Source: Typhlomys cinereus (taxonomy: Eukaryota; Chordata; Mammalia; Rodentia; Platacanthomyidae). From it: a DNA stretch of 64,000 nt. The position numbers and the translations under genes were made by a program. Of this stretch, positions 11,806 through 23,643 are shown one piece after another. The stretch is from contig JALPQD010000409.1 of NCBI GenBank assembly GCA_023101885.1, forward strand, positions 434,001-498,000. The letters are read 5' to 3'. How positions within the stretch are numbered: position 1 is the stretch's first letter; each line of letters opens with the position of its first letter. The notes beneath the pieces were generated by a model. It made no database searches. It was not told where the DNA came from and was given only the letters and a program-made list of their open reading frames with translations.

Positions 11806-14800
11806 AAGGCAAGTATAACACCATTAACAGCGAAGCAATGTACTTATAAAAACTACTAAGTATAATAAATGTCTGAAATTAAAAATAGTTTCTTCATTAT
11901 AACACTAAATGTTAATAGAATTAACTCATCGATCAAGAGACACAGATTACAAATTTGGATGAAAAATCACAATCCATCAATCTGCTGCCTGCAGGAAACC
12001 CATCTCACCAAAAAAGATAGACATGCCCTAAAAATAAAAGGCTGGTCAACAATTCTACAAGCTAATGAAAGCAGAAAACAGGCAGGGGTAGCCATTATGA
12101 TATCAGACAAAGTGGACTTCAAACCAAAGAAAATTATAAGACACACGGATGGATACTATATTTTAGTCAAAGATGCAATTCACCAGGAAGACTTCACAAT
12201 ACTGAACATATATGCACCCAATACGGGCCCCTCCACATTCATTAAGAAAACCCTACAGCATCTAAAGCAAGAAATCAACCCCCAAACGATAATTCTTGGG
12301 GACTTCAACACCGCCCTCTCAACATGGGATAGATCAACAGGTCAAAAGCTTAACAGCTTAAAGAAATAGACCTTACCGAACTTTTCACCCACGCACCAAA
12401 GAATACACATTTTTCTCAGCAGTATATGGAACTTTCTCCAAAATAGATCACATATTGGGCCACAAAACGAATCTACACATATACAAAAAAGTTGAAATTG
12501 AACCTGTGCCCTATCAGACCACCACGGCCTAAAGCTGGACATCCACAACACAACAAACAAGAGAAAATACACTAACTCCTGGAAACTTAACAATATGATG
12601 CTGAATGAGAACTGGATTCAAGAAAAAATTAAAAAAGAAATTCAAGATTTCCTGAAAGCGAATGATAATGAAAATACAACTTACCAAAATCTCTGGGACA
12701 CAATGAAAGCTGTTCTAAGAGGTAAGTTTATAGCTTTTAATGCCTACGTCAAAAATATGGAAACATCAGAAATAAACAACTTAACAATGCAGCATAAAGC
12801 TTTAGCGACAATAGAGCAATCTGATCCCAAAAGTAGTAGAAGAGAGGAGATTAGCAAAATAAGGGGAGAAATATCTGAAATTGAGATTAGGAAAACGATA
12901 GAGAAAATCAACCAGTCAAAAAGCTGGTTCTGTGAAAAAATCAACAAGATTGATACACCCCTAGATAAATTAACCAAAAACAAGAGAGAGAAAACCCAAA
13001 TCAACAAAATTAGAAATGAAAATGGAGACATCACTACTGATACCCAAGAAATCTAGAGAATTATAACATCATATTTCAAAAACTTATACTCTGTGAAGTT
13101 TGACAACACAAAAGAGATGGATGAATTTCTAAGTAAACATAACTTACCTAAATTGAATCAGGAAGTTGCGAATTATTTAAATAGTCCTATAACATATAAG
13201 GAAATTGAGGAAGTACCTCGAATATTCCCACCAAAAATGTCCTGGACCAGATGGATTCAGCACAGAGTTCTACCAGACATTTAAGGAGTTAATAACACCA
13301 ATACTCCTTAAACTGTTCCATCAAATAGCAAAGGAAGGAACACTACCAAATTCCTTCTATGAAGCTAATATCGTTTTAATCCCAAAACCTAATAAAAATT
13401 CACTTAAAAAAGAAAACTATAGGCCGATCTCCCTGATGAACACAGACGCAAAGATTCTCAACAAAGTCTTAGCAAATCGGATTCAAAAACATATTAAAAA
13501 GATCATTCATGGGGACCAAGTAGGCTTCATCCCCGGCACACAAGGTTGGTTCAACATACGCAAATCAATAAATGTAATTCATCATGTAAACCAGTCCAAA
13601 GTCCAAGACCACATGATACTCTCGATAGATGCAGAAAAAGCTTTTGACAAGATCTAACAGCCTTTTATGATCAAAATGCTAGAGACAGTAGAATGGAAGA
13701 ACCTTTTTCAATATAATAAAAGCTATATACAACAAGCCCACAGCAAGGATTATGCTCAATGGGGAACAATTGGAAGCATTCCCACTTCGATCAGGAATTA
13801 GACAAGGCTGTCCACTCTCACCACTTCTATTCAATATTGTACTTGAAGTCTTAGCCGAAGCCATAAGACAAGAAAGGGACATAAGAGGGATTCAAATTGG
13901 CAAGGAAGAAGTCAAGCTATCCCTATTTGCAGATTACATGATCTTATACCTGAGGGATCCCAAAAACTCCACCAGGAAGCTCCTGGAACTAATTGAGAAG
14001 TTCATCAGGGTGGCAGGATACAAAATAAATGTGCAAAAATCAGAGGCCTTCCTATATGCCCAGAATGAAAGAAGTGAAAAAGCCTTGAGAGAAACAATCC
14101 CATTTACTATAGCCCCTAAAAAAATGAAATACCTTGGTATAAACCTAACCAAGGAGGTAAAAGACCTTTACAATGAAAACTTTAAAACCCTAAAGAAAGA
14201 AATAGCAGAAGACACCAGAAGGTGGAAAGAACTCCCCTGTTGCTGGATTGGCAGAATCAACATTGTAAAAATGACTATCCAACCAAAGGCAATACACAAA
14301 TTCAATGCTATACCAATTAAAAATCCCAAAGCAATTCTTTAAAAAAGTTGACCAAACAATCTCAAAATTCATATGGAAGCACAAAAGACCCAGGAGAGCA
14401 AAGACAATACTGAGTAACAAAAACACTGCTGGAGGTATTACCATACCAAACCTAAGTCTATACTACAAATCCATAGTTATAAAGACAGCCTGATACTGGC
14501 TCCCAAATAGACACACAGATCAATGGATGAGGATTGAAGACCCAGATATAAGCCCACAAAGTTACAGCCATTTGGTCTTTGACAAAGGGGCCCAAAGAAT
14601 CCAATGGAAAAAGAACAGCATCTTCAACAAATGGTGCTGGCAAAACTGGATCTCCACATGCAGAAGATTAAAGCTGGACCCGTACTTGTCACCATGTACA
14701 AGACTTAATTCCAAATGGATCAAGGACCTTGATATCAGGTCAGAGACTATAAAAACCATAGTTGAAAGGATAGGGAACTCCCTCGAGCTGATTGGGCTAG

Positions 14801-16660
14801 GCCAACACTTCCTAAACAGACATCCAATGGCACAGTCACTGCTACCAACTCTCAACAGTTGGGATCTTGTGAAATTAAAGAGCTTCTCTTCAGATAAAGA
14901 GATTGTCACACGAGCTCAAAGGCAACCCACAGAATGGGAGAAAATCTTCACTAACCACACATCTGATAGAACTCTGCTGTCCAGAGTGCACAAAGAACTT
15001 AGAAAACTAAACACCAAGGAAACCAATGGCCCAATTAAAAAATGGGCCCTGGAACTTCAAAGAAACTTTACCAGGGATGAAATTAAAATGTCTAACAAAT
15101 ATTTTAAAAATTGCTCCACTTCCTTAGCCATCAGGGAAATGCAAATCAAAACTTCCCTGAGATATCATCTCACCCCGGTGAGGATGGCAAAAATCCACAA
15201 TACAAACAACAACAAATGCTGGAGAGGATGTGGAGAGAGGGAAACTCTCCTACATTGCTGGTGGGAATGCAGGCTCATACAGCCACTCTGGTGCGCCGTC
15301 TGGAGATTCTTAAAGAAATTAAAGATTGAAATGCCATATGACCCTGCTATTCCACTTCTGGGAATAACCCCCCATGCAGCAGAGGTTCGCCTCGATAGCA
15401 CAAGCACGACCATGTTCATAGCAGCACTGTTTACAATAGCAAAGTCATGGAATCAACCCAAATGTCCAACAGTTGACGAGTGGATGAGGAAACTGGTGCA
15501 TCTATACAATGGAGTACTACTCAGCCATCAAAAATGATGAATTACTGGAATTTGCTGAGAAATGGATGTCATTAGGAACTATTATATTAAGTGAAGTATC
15601 CCAGACCCAGAAAATTAAGCGCTGTATGTACTCCCTAATAGGTGGCTCCTAGTACCAAACTCACCCAGCCCACATTGAGACACTTAAAAGTAAACCTATG
15701 TAACACAGTAATTGCAAGGATTATGAACAAGAGAGATGGAGTAGGAGGGCCAAACCAGAAACAAGGGGAGAGGGGACCATGTTACAGCAGAGAAAAATAG
15801 GCCTCCATCAAGGTCTGCAAGTAAGTAATGAGAAACCTGGTTAAGTCACAGACGTTCTTTCCTGATTTCACCAGAAGGGGGGGCATATAGTCTAGCAGAT
15901 AAAAAGTAATCATTATGCAAATGGGTGATGGACCCCTCCCTCACTGAGGTTTCCTACTCTTATTACATCTTACCCTTGAATGTTGTATTATAACAAGACT
16001 CTAGTTTAACAGCTTTTTGTCTCTGGCCAGGGCATGACATACAGTGCCTAGCAGGATGGAGTGAAGGGCATTGCAGGAACAGCAAAACCGCAAAAGAAAA
16101 TCAACAAACCACAACCCATAACTTCAGAGACTCTATATCAACCACCTAGAACTAGGCCAGCCTAATCTCTCCCCATCCTGAAGCTCAGGGAAATTTGCAG
16201 AACAGGTGGCGGTAAGAGTGTAAGAGCAAAAGGATGGGAGGAGTAATGACTTACAAGATACTCCACACAAGTTAGGGCCGAAGCAATCATAATTGGACTT
16301 TGCATGCCCTGTGCAATATCCAACACACTATTGACCTCACAAAGTCTACCATCTGTTAAAGGCACCAAGATCCTTGGAGACAAGGGATTGACAGCCACAG
16401 TAGTGTTCCTATGCTTAAGGGGAGCACAGGAAAGGGTTCAGGGAAATACAACTGGGTCCTTGTATGTCATCGGAGAGGAGGGTCCAGAGGAGAATCTGGC
16501 ATGCACATTAAAGGACTTTCTGGGGATTGGGGTGAGGTACAGGGGGATGGGGAGGTAGAGGTGAGGGGAGTGGGAGCAGGGGGTTCGGGGAGAGCAGAAG
16601 GGAGGGAGGGAAGTGGTGTACCTATTAAGTTTGTATGAGCAGAAATAATAATAAAAATGT
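11806..16660 (+). mobile_element. 5'-truncated L1 (L1-B)
   Basis: Begins at the last codons of ORF1 (AGAAGGCAAGTATAACACC) directly behind the A tail of L1-A, then has ORF2, a 3' UTR with a G-rich run (about 16510-16620) and an A-rich end. Most likely it was inserted into the L1-A tail, a favoured endonuclease target. Close to L1-A in sequence but with its own set of mutations. Confidence 0.88.
11869..15651 (+). pseudogene. L1-B ORF2, broken, catalytic Asp lost
   Basis: The endonuclease part is open at 11869-12369, then a deletion near 12355 removes the link to the next part. Further open pieces are 12595-13056 (ends in a TAG), 13093-13284, 13205-13657, 13752-14342 and 14527-15537. The RT active-site motif reads FADY instead of FADD (13926-13937), so the second catalytic aspartate is gone. 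This copy cannot encode active reverse transcriptase. Confidence 0.86.
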
Positions 16661-17489
16661 TATAAAAAATTGGGCTATAAAAAGAAACTTTCTAAAAGAC
16701 AAAATTCGAATGCCTAGCACACATCTTAAAAAGTTTTCTTCATCCCTAGTCAATAGGGAAATGTAAATGAAAACCACCCTGAGATATCATATTACTCCAG
16801 TCAGAATGACTAAGATCCAAAACAGAAACAATAGCAAATGCTGGCATGGATGTGGGGAAAAGAGGATCCTCAATCATTTCTGGTAGAAATATAAACTCAT
16901 AGGACCCCTTTGGAGATCAATTTGGAGGTTCCTAAAAGAGTTAAAAGTTTTAAAAAAGTATGACCCAGATGCCATGCTTGGGAATACTCCCAAACACTGC
17001 ACCCTGTAACAGAGTCATGTGTACAACCATGATCATAGCAACTTTGTTCAAGATGATAAAGATAGAGAACCAATCTAGATGTTCAAGAGTTGACAAGTGG
17101 TTAATGAAAATGTGGTACATACATACAATGAAATACTATTTGGCTCCCAGGAAAAATGATTTACTAAAATTTTCCAGTAAAAGAATGGAGCTGGAGTAAA
17201 ATAAACTAGGTGAAATATTCCAGGCACAGAAAGACAGTGTCATATGTTCTCCCTTATAAGTTGATCCTAACGTTAAACCTTTAGTTTGATGTAATAAAAA
17301 AAAACTCTCACAATACCTACCACAAACACAAAAGAAACAAAAGAACATGGGCCAACAGTTAAATAAGGCTTTTATATAAGAAAAGTCTTAAAGTGGAGAA
17401 TAGGAATATGACACAGTAAGCAGTGGGGTTAGCCTCCATATGCCTCATTGGTACAATAATGGCATGTAAGATACTGAGAGATGGGATAA
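16661..17489 (+). mobile_element. Old L1 ORF2 C-terminus and 3' UTR
   Basis: Shares the L1 ORF2 C-terminal pattern (GAGATATCAT.TTACTCCAGTCAGAATG near 16780; WYIHTMKYYLA near 17112-17145) but is far more diverged than L1-A and L1-B. It ends in old 3' UTR-type sequence that merges with the duplicated lectin block. Confidence 0.7.
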
Positions 17490-18431
17490 TCAGCTGCTTT
17501 CTGGGTGAATTTAAGATAAACTTTACTATCAGGAAACACAGGCTTGGTACTGCAAACCTAGCAAAATGTACATAGAAAGGGAGACCATATCCCCCATTGT
17601 GTGATCAAACTTGTTAATGTTAGATATAATTACTTGATAATTCCAAGGCTGTTTTGGACACACACATGCATGAAAAAAATCTGCATGATCTCATTCATAC
17701 ATGTTATCTAGAAAATACATTTCAAGAATCACAGATTATTTTTTAGCTTAATAGCTCTTTGTTGCAATAATTTCTGACCCAAGTCACTTAGTGGAAAGGG
17801 AGTTATTGACTCACAAATTCAGGGTACATACAGTCCATCCTGCCATGGGAGTTATGTCATCAGAAGCAGAAGGAAATAGACACATCACATCCACAGAAAG
17901 AGGAGAGGCAAGAGCCAATGCCGCATACTTGCTGCTTGCCTGCCTGCTTGCCAACTTGTCCAACTGGCTTTCTCCATCTTTAACTATCTGCCCAGGTAAT
18001 GTTCCCACCCACTGTGGACTGAGTGTTCGAATCTCAGTCATGCAATCAAAACAATCAATCTTCTACTGGCTTGCCCAGATGCCTGCCTTAATTTTAATAG
18101 TTTCTCATAAGTATGTCCAGAGGACAGCTTCCCAGTGCGAAGTTAAGATCTGAGATTAACTATCACACTGGTGGTTGTGAAGGGCTGAGTGATGGGAGAC
18201 ATGGGAAGTTGGTGAAAGATACAAACTTTCAGGTAAAATTTAAATAAATATTTAAAATCAAAGATAGAGTGTGGTAACTATATTTAACAATGTTATCTTA
18301 TATATCTGAAATCTGCTTAATATCTTGTGTTCTGGCGACTGTTCAGTAATGAATGAGTGTTTTTCAGCTGATTCTGCCCGTCATTTCACAGAGTACATCT
18401 GAATTAAATTAGACATTGTCATTCAAACAAT

Positions 18432-18437
18432 TTTATT
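18432..18437 (-). promoter_or_regulatory. Probable polyadenylation signal of gene 1
   Basis: Reads AATAAA on the minus strand, about 345 nt after the stop codon. The same hexamer sits at 51325-51330, at the same relative place behind the gene 2 stop, so it is conserved in both copies. No other AATAAA lies between it and the stop; two ATTAAA variants lie closer. Confidence 0.6.
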
Positions 18438-18781
18438 GACCAACTAACATCAATAAAGTCAAAAGAGGAAAATATATGGAAAACAAATAGAGGGATTCCA
18501 TCATAAAACTGTATCAGTCAATTACACCTTGGCAATTCAAGAGAGGCTTGAAGCCTTCCATGTGTACACAAAAGGGTATCCTGAATAGTCTCTGTACTTG
18601 CTAATAAATTTTAATAAAAGCTCATCTTGTGAAAGAGTAAATTAGTGAATGAACAAATCTCATAAGCAGGACAACTGACCACTATTAAAACATGATGGAC
18701 AACCCTATTACACAGAGCTTCCCAGCTGTCTCCATAATGATGGATTCCAATTTAATCACATGTCCATGGAGAATGTTTGAC

Positions 18782-18923
18782 TCACAAATATGTCTTCTTC
18801 ATTTGACAAATTGATCTTTGACCTTGGTCACAAAAGACATCATTGCAGCCCCATCCAGACTTTCGTTTATTTAGGATAACACACTGCTCATTGTTATCAT
18901 TGGGCTCACCCGGATGCCAGAAA
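18782..18923 (-). CDS. Clec4a: Gene 1 coding exon 6: end of the CRD with EPN motif and stop
   Basis: 142 nt ending in TGA at 18784-18782; acceptor CCCTTTCAG. It encodes FWHPGEPNDNNEQC (EPN at 197-199), then GWGCNDVFC and a C-terminal ICQMKK. In Ca-dependent lectins EPN together with the downstream N-D pair coordinates calcium and mannose/GlcNAc-type sugars. Here the tryptophan of the family's WND motif is replaced by cysteine (C217), giving an odd extra cysteine. Confidence 0.92.
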
Positions 18924-19292
18924 CTGAAAGGGAAGAACACAGGTGAAGTTATTCCTCCAATAGGACTGTGCGATGGATTAGAGGAAGTAAGCAGGCCTGG
19001 GGGTAAGGATGAGCTTTGTGAGAACCAGAGTCACGTGTGCCCAAACAAAACCTTCCCCACTTCTCAAGCATTTCTTACCACCCTCACTTCTGGCATTCTG
19101 CTTGAAAACTGACTGCAAAACAGTCAATGTTCTGTCACCTGGTTGCAATAAATGTCCTTAAGCAGAGCTGGAGAGACAGCTTGAATGATAAGGTGACTGC
19201 TCACAAACCTGGAGACCTGAATTTGATCCCTGGAAGCCCAGAGAGTGGAAGGAGAACTGGCTTCTGATCTGTACCTATGGGCAATACTTGTG

Positions 19293-19357
<65 letters not shown>

Positions 19358-21504
19358 TTATCTCTTCTCTCTCTCTCTCTCTCTGTCTCCCTCTTTTTCT
19401 CTCTCTTTCTTTCTCTCTTTCTCCTCCTTCTCTCTCTTAAATAAATAAATTTTAAAAAATAAATACAAAAAATTAATATCCTCAAACAAGTATCACTGAG
19501 ACTCTGCTATTTCTTCCATCCCTAGGTCCTAGAGCCAGGGATAAATGACTCCTAAAACTCCTTACATACTGAAAAGGTCTCGTCCTGCTCCCACATATCA
19601 ACACAGTTGTTCCCTTTTTCAGTGGAATGACTTCAGAAACAAAAATAACTAAAATCTCTTGGTAGTCTGCTTTTTTCTTCCATCTTGGACAACAAATTTA
19701 ATATCCTTAACTCATTTCTCTTCTCTGAGAAATGGAAAACATTACATATTTTCACAGCATATTTCAGGACTGAAAATAATATGCTAAAATATTGTTTTTT
19801 TAATAATTACAAAAATATGAGATACAATAGTACCAGAACTGAGGGGTCTGCTTTATGAAATCATCACATCTAGTGATCATTGTGATCCTGAAATGAATTT
19901 CTATTGAAAAGATATAAATAGGATGGTTGGAGAAATAATAACATTCACCCAGAGAGAAGGACCATGACTATATTCTATAACTAATTATCATTCTCACTCT
20001 TCAAAGTCAACTTCTCATATCTCTAGAGAAAGGTAATGTGTGTCTCATGATACATTTTGTGTTGAATAAATGGGATAATAAAGGTAACTCCGCACCCAAC
20101 AGGTAAAACAAGCCTGAGTTATTGTACTTTTACACCTGACAGCTGAAACATCTTAAATTCCCTACATGCCATGGGCCCAAGAGGCCTCCACCTAGTTCTG
20201 TACTCACGTGGCGCTTTTGTTGTATGGCATCTGATCAACCCACCGCCATTGTCCATTGCCTTCTGGATCCCACAGTCCCACGTAATAAGCAATATTAGGG
20301 TTCAGTTCCTTGGTGATGAACTTCTAAGGAGAGGAAAGGGCAGTTGGCATGGCTCAGAGGTTTGTTTTTTATTTTGTAGTTGTATAATTTTAGAATTATC
20401 ATTTTTAAATTATGTTAATATATTATATTACAGTCAAATCAGGAAAGACTTTCTATCCCCTTAAATACTTTTTCAAAATATAGATTATACACAATAATTG
20501 TATATGACATTTCAACCAAGTCTTAATCATAACAAGAAATTTTAAAAAGGCAAGGATCCCAGAATAGCCCCACCATTCACCTCTCCCAGGGGTGCAGGTC
20601 TTGCGGTCAGGGCACGATCAAATCATCACTAGTAAGCCGATTTTCATTTCTTTTGGAAACAATTTTTAACCATGATTACAGTGAAATCTCATCTCAGAAT
20701 TACATCCTCTCCTTTCCTCACTAATATACAGCATTTCTTCAGAGTTTTGAGTGAGAGAAGTTTGCAGATTTATTTTCCTTTCATAGCTTCAGATCACTCA
20801 TTTCTGATTGCTCATTGTGATTTTTCATGATTCAACTGTACTTTCCTATTAAACTTAATGCCTTTCTCTGTTAAGTAGTTAACAATGCATAAAATGTTTG
20901 AATGCTGAAACACAAACTGGTATTCCAGGAAGAGACATTCTCAGCCTTCCCTCAAGCCTCATGGGTCATACTGATGATGGTACAACCCTTTGGGTCATTT
21001 AGTTTCACTGGAGCAAAGCAAGCTGTAGAAGGCAAAGCCTCCTGAGTTCTGTCCTGTCTCTTATGGAAACCTTCTGCCCCAGCACCAGTATCTAAGTCAA
21101 CGAAACTCTTCTCAGCACAAAGCGATGAGCAGCAGACAGAGCGCAAGACACCATCATCTCTCAGAAAGTACCTGCTGCTCCTCGCTGTGGATCACCAGCA
21201 GATGAGCCCCCATGCTGGAGCAGTGCTCCTCACTCTGATTCCAGGACTGTGAGCGAGTTGAAATGAAGTAGCAGTGAGAGCCAAATGGCTTCCACATCTT
21301 TGGGCAGCAGCTCCACACTTTGTCTTTATCAGGGAAAAAGAGCATAAAAATATACAATAATCACTTGAAAGCTGCATGTGTTTTCATCCAGATACAGCAA
21401 GGAGACCCACCCCTTGGAGTCAAGCAACCCAAATTCATCTTTTTTTTAATTTTTAACTTTATTTATTATTTGTATGTGTGTGTGTGTCTGTCTCTCTCTC
21501 TCTG

Positions 21505-21539
<35 letters not shown>

Positions 21540-23597
21540 GTCTATCATAGGGCACTATGTGTCCCTGTGGAGAACCAGGGTGTCTTCTGGAATTATATTG
21601 GATTGCTTCTACTTCCATCTAAACCATCCCCCTATTCCAATGCTCAGGAAATATTGTGGGAAAGAACGTGATAAGATTATGAGAACCTTAGTAGGGCATG
21701 GGAATCAAGGATTATGCTGATGCTAGTAAAGTGTGGAGGAAAAATTATTTCTTCAATGGCACACTCATTAATGTATGATGCATGCTCCAGCAAATACTCA
21801 AGCACAAGCCATCAAAGACCTCCCAGATGAAACACAATGGGCCATACATACAAAAAGACATGAAAATAGGAAGGAAACTAGTAGGGAAGAAGGGTTGTAA
21901 TGTGAGGCAAAAATTTTTAAAAGAGGGATTGGATTGGGGATTAAGCTATGAAAGTGTCATAAATTTACTGTATTCATATATGAAGCTTTAAGAATGAAAA
22001 ATTTGAAAAGATTTGTGGTATTCATGCAAGATTCCTAAATATAAATACACATCTGTAATCTAAAATGACCGTGAGACTTCACTTCTTCCTACATTCCTCC
22101 CAGAAACCCATTGAAAACACTGATCTGGGATCCTTCCACACTGTCAACAATTGAATTCTAGGCACAATACATTTTACCTTTCATGAGCACCGAATTGTTT
22201 TTTATGCAGTTCAATTCCGTGTGGTTCAGTTCTTTCACAGCATTTCTTTCTTCAAGAAGCTGAGAATACTTTTGGAAAAAAACTGGAAAATAGAACAAAA
22301 CAAAAACCATTTATCTTCTTGGTAGCATTATGACTTTGTACTCACGGTTATGTTCTTGCCTTCTCTGCAAAAACAAAACCCCCAAAATCCTCAACAGACG
22401 GAGCCTGACTGTGCAAAATTCCCCCCATCACACACACAATTGATCCTCAACCTCCTTTTTTTTAATAATTCATCATTTTATTGCTATCTCCTCCATAACT
22501 TTAAAAATAACAAATAATCATTAGCAACTATGATTTTAAAAAAAATGAATCAAAAAGTGAAAAGACAGGAGGACACAGTAATTTTTGAAGGGCATTTGAA
22601 CAGATTTGGTAAGGCAAGGAGAATGGAAAAAATGTCCCAGAATATAATCTTATCTTTTCTATAGTTTATTTACTATTTATTGTCATTTAGGGAGCACATA
22701 AATTTTTTCTCTCTGCCTTTTTACAGATATGCGTCTTTTTAAACTGCAGATATTTCAGGACTGGTAGCAAGAGTTGAAAGATAGCATGATGGATTTATTG
22801 AGTCTACAGGAACTGACCAGAGTCTTTCCATGCTTAATGTGAAGCAAAGACTTAAGCTTGAGGGAGAAGAATCAGAGATAGATACTTACATACATTTGAG
22901 GATGTGCACAGCCTCGCACTTTGGGGGAGAAATTAGTAAATTGTGAATAGTTTTAGGTTACCTTGGAATACGAAAAAATTGATCTACAAAACATTGCTTC
23001 CTTCCTGAATTCCTAGTGGTTATAACATCACAGTGCACAAATATCCTCAGGTCTTTCCCAATCAACCACTTCTCCCTCTAGACACTGAACGCTCTTGCTC
23101 TTCTCCTTATATTGTGCTTTCTCTCTGACTTTTCACATTCTGGATTTTGTTCTACCATTTGCTGATGTCATTTTTAAATGGATAATCAGTAATATCACAG
23201 GGCAACTTAATCATCTTGCTGTTGAGTTTCTTAAGTCATTGATATGGTTCTCTTCCTCTTTAACTCTTTGGACACTGTCCTTTACTGATTTTTCACCTCA
23301 TCCTTCTTGCACTGTTTTTTATGCTATTTTACAATGCCCCTTTTACCATCTGTCTCCTTAAAACATAATCCCTTCTAAATTATACTAAACCCTCTTATGA
23401 GTGACATCAGGTGATCCTATAGATTCACCTGCTGCCTACACATGAAGGTGCAGCAGAATTCAGACCCCACACACACCCTTTCTGAAATACACACAAGTAT
23501 GTGTTCCCTTAAACATAAGCATTTGAAGTTGACTCAGCATGCCCCATGCCTAAATCAACATCTTCCTTTTGTAATGTATTTTAATATTTATATGCTT

Positions 23598-23643
<46 letters not shown>

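Larger units (their letters stand above)
17490..21440. repeat. Segmental duplication block, copy 1 (CRD half of gene 1)
   Basis: Exons, introns, the 3' UTR and even a SINE with its TC microsatellite (19161-19480) line up with 50220-54350 in the same order and orientation. Similarity fades below about 17490 (into old L1 debris) and just beyond the CRD-entry exon near 21440, where a SINE begins. It includes a dispersed repeat at about 17770-18170 that is also in copy 2. Confidence 0.85.

Noticed and set aside
17791..18153. 120-residue open read near gene 1
   Set aside because: It lies in a dispersed repeat downstream of the gene 1 poly(A) signal; the copy 2 counterpart is not kept open in the same frame.
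19201..19485. Arg/Glu-rich open reads on the minus strand, Ser/Leu-rich on the plus strand
   Set aside because: Translation of a TC/GA microsatellite in a SINE; the same artefact occurs at 31821-32158, 52033-52317, 23600-23785 and 60757-61075.
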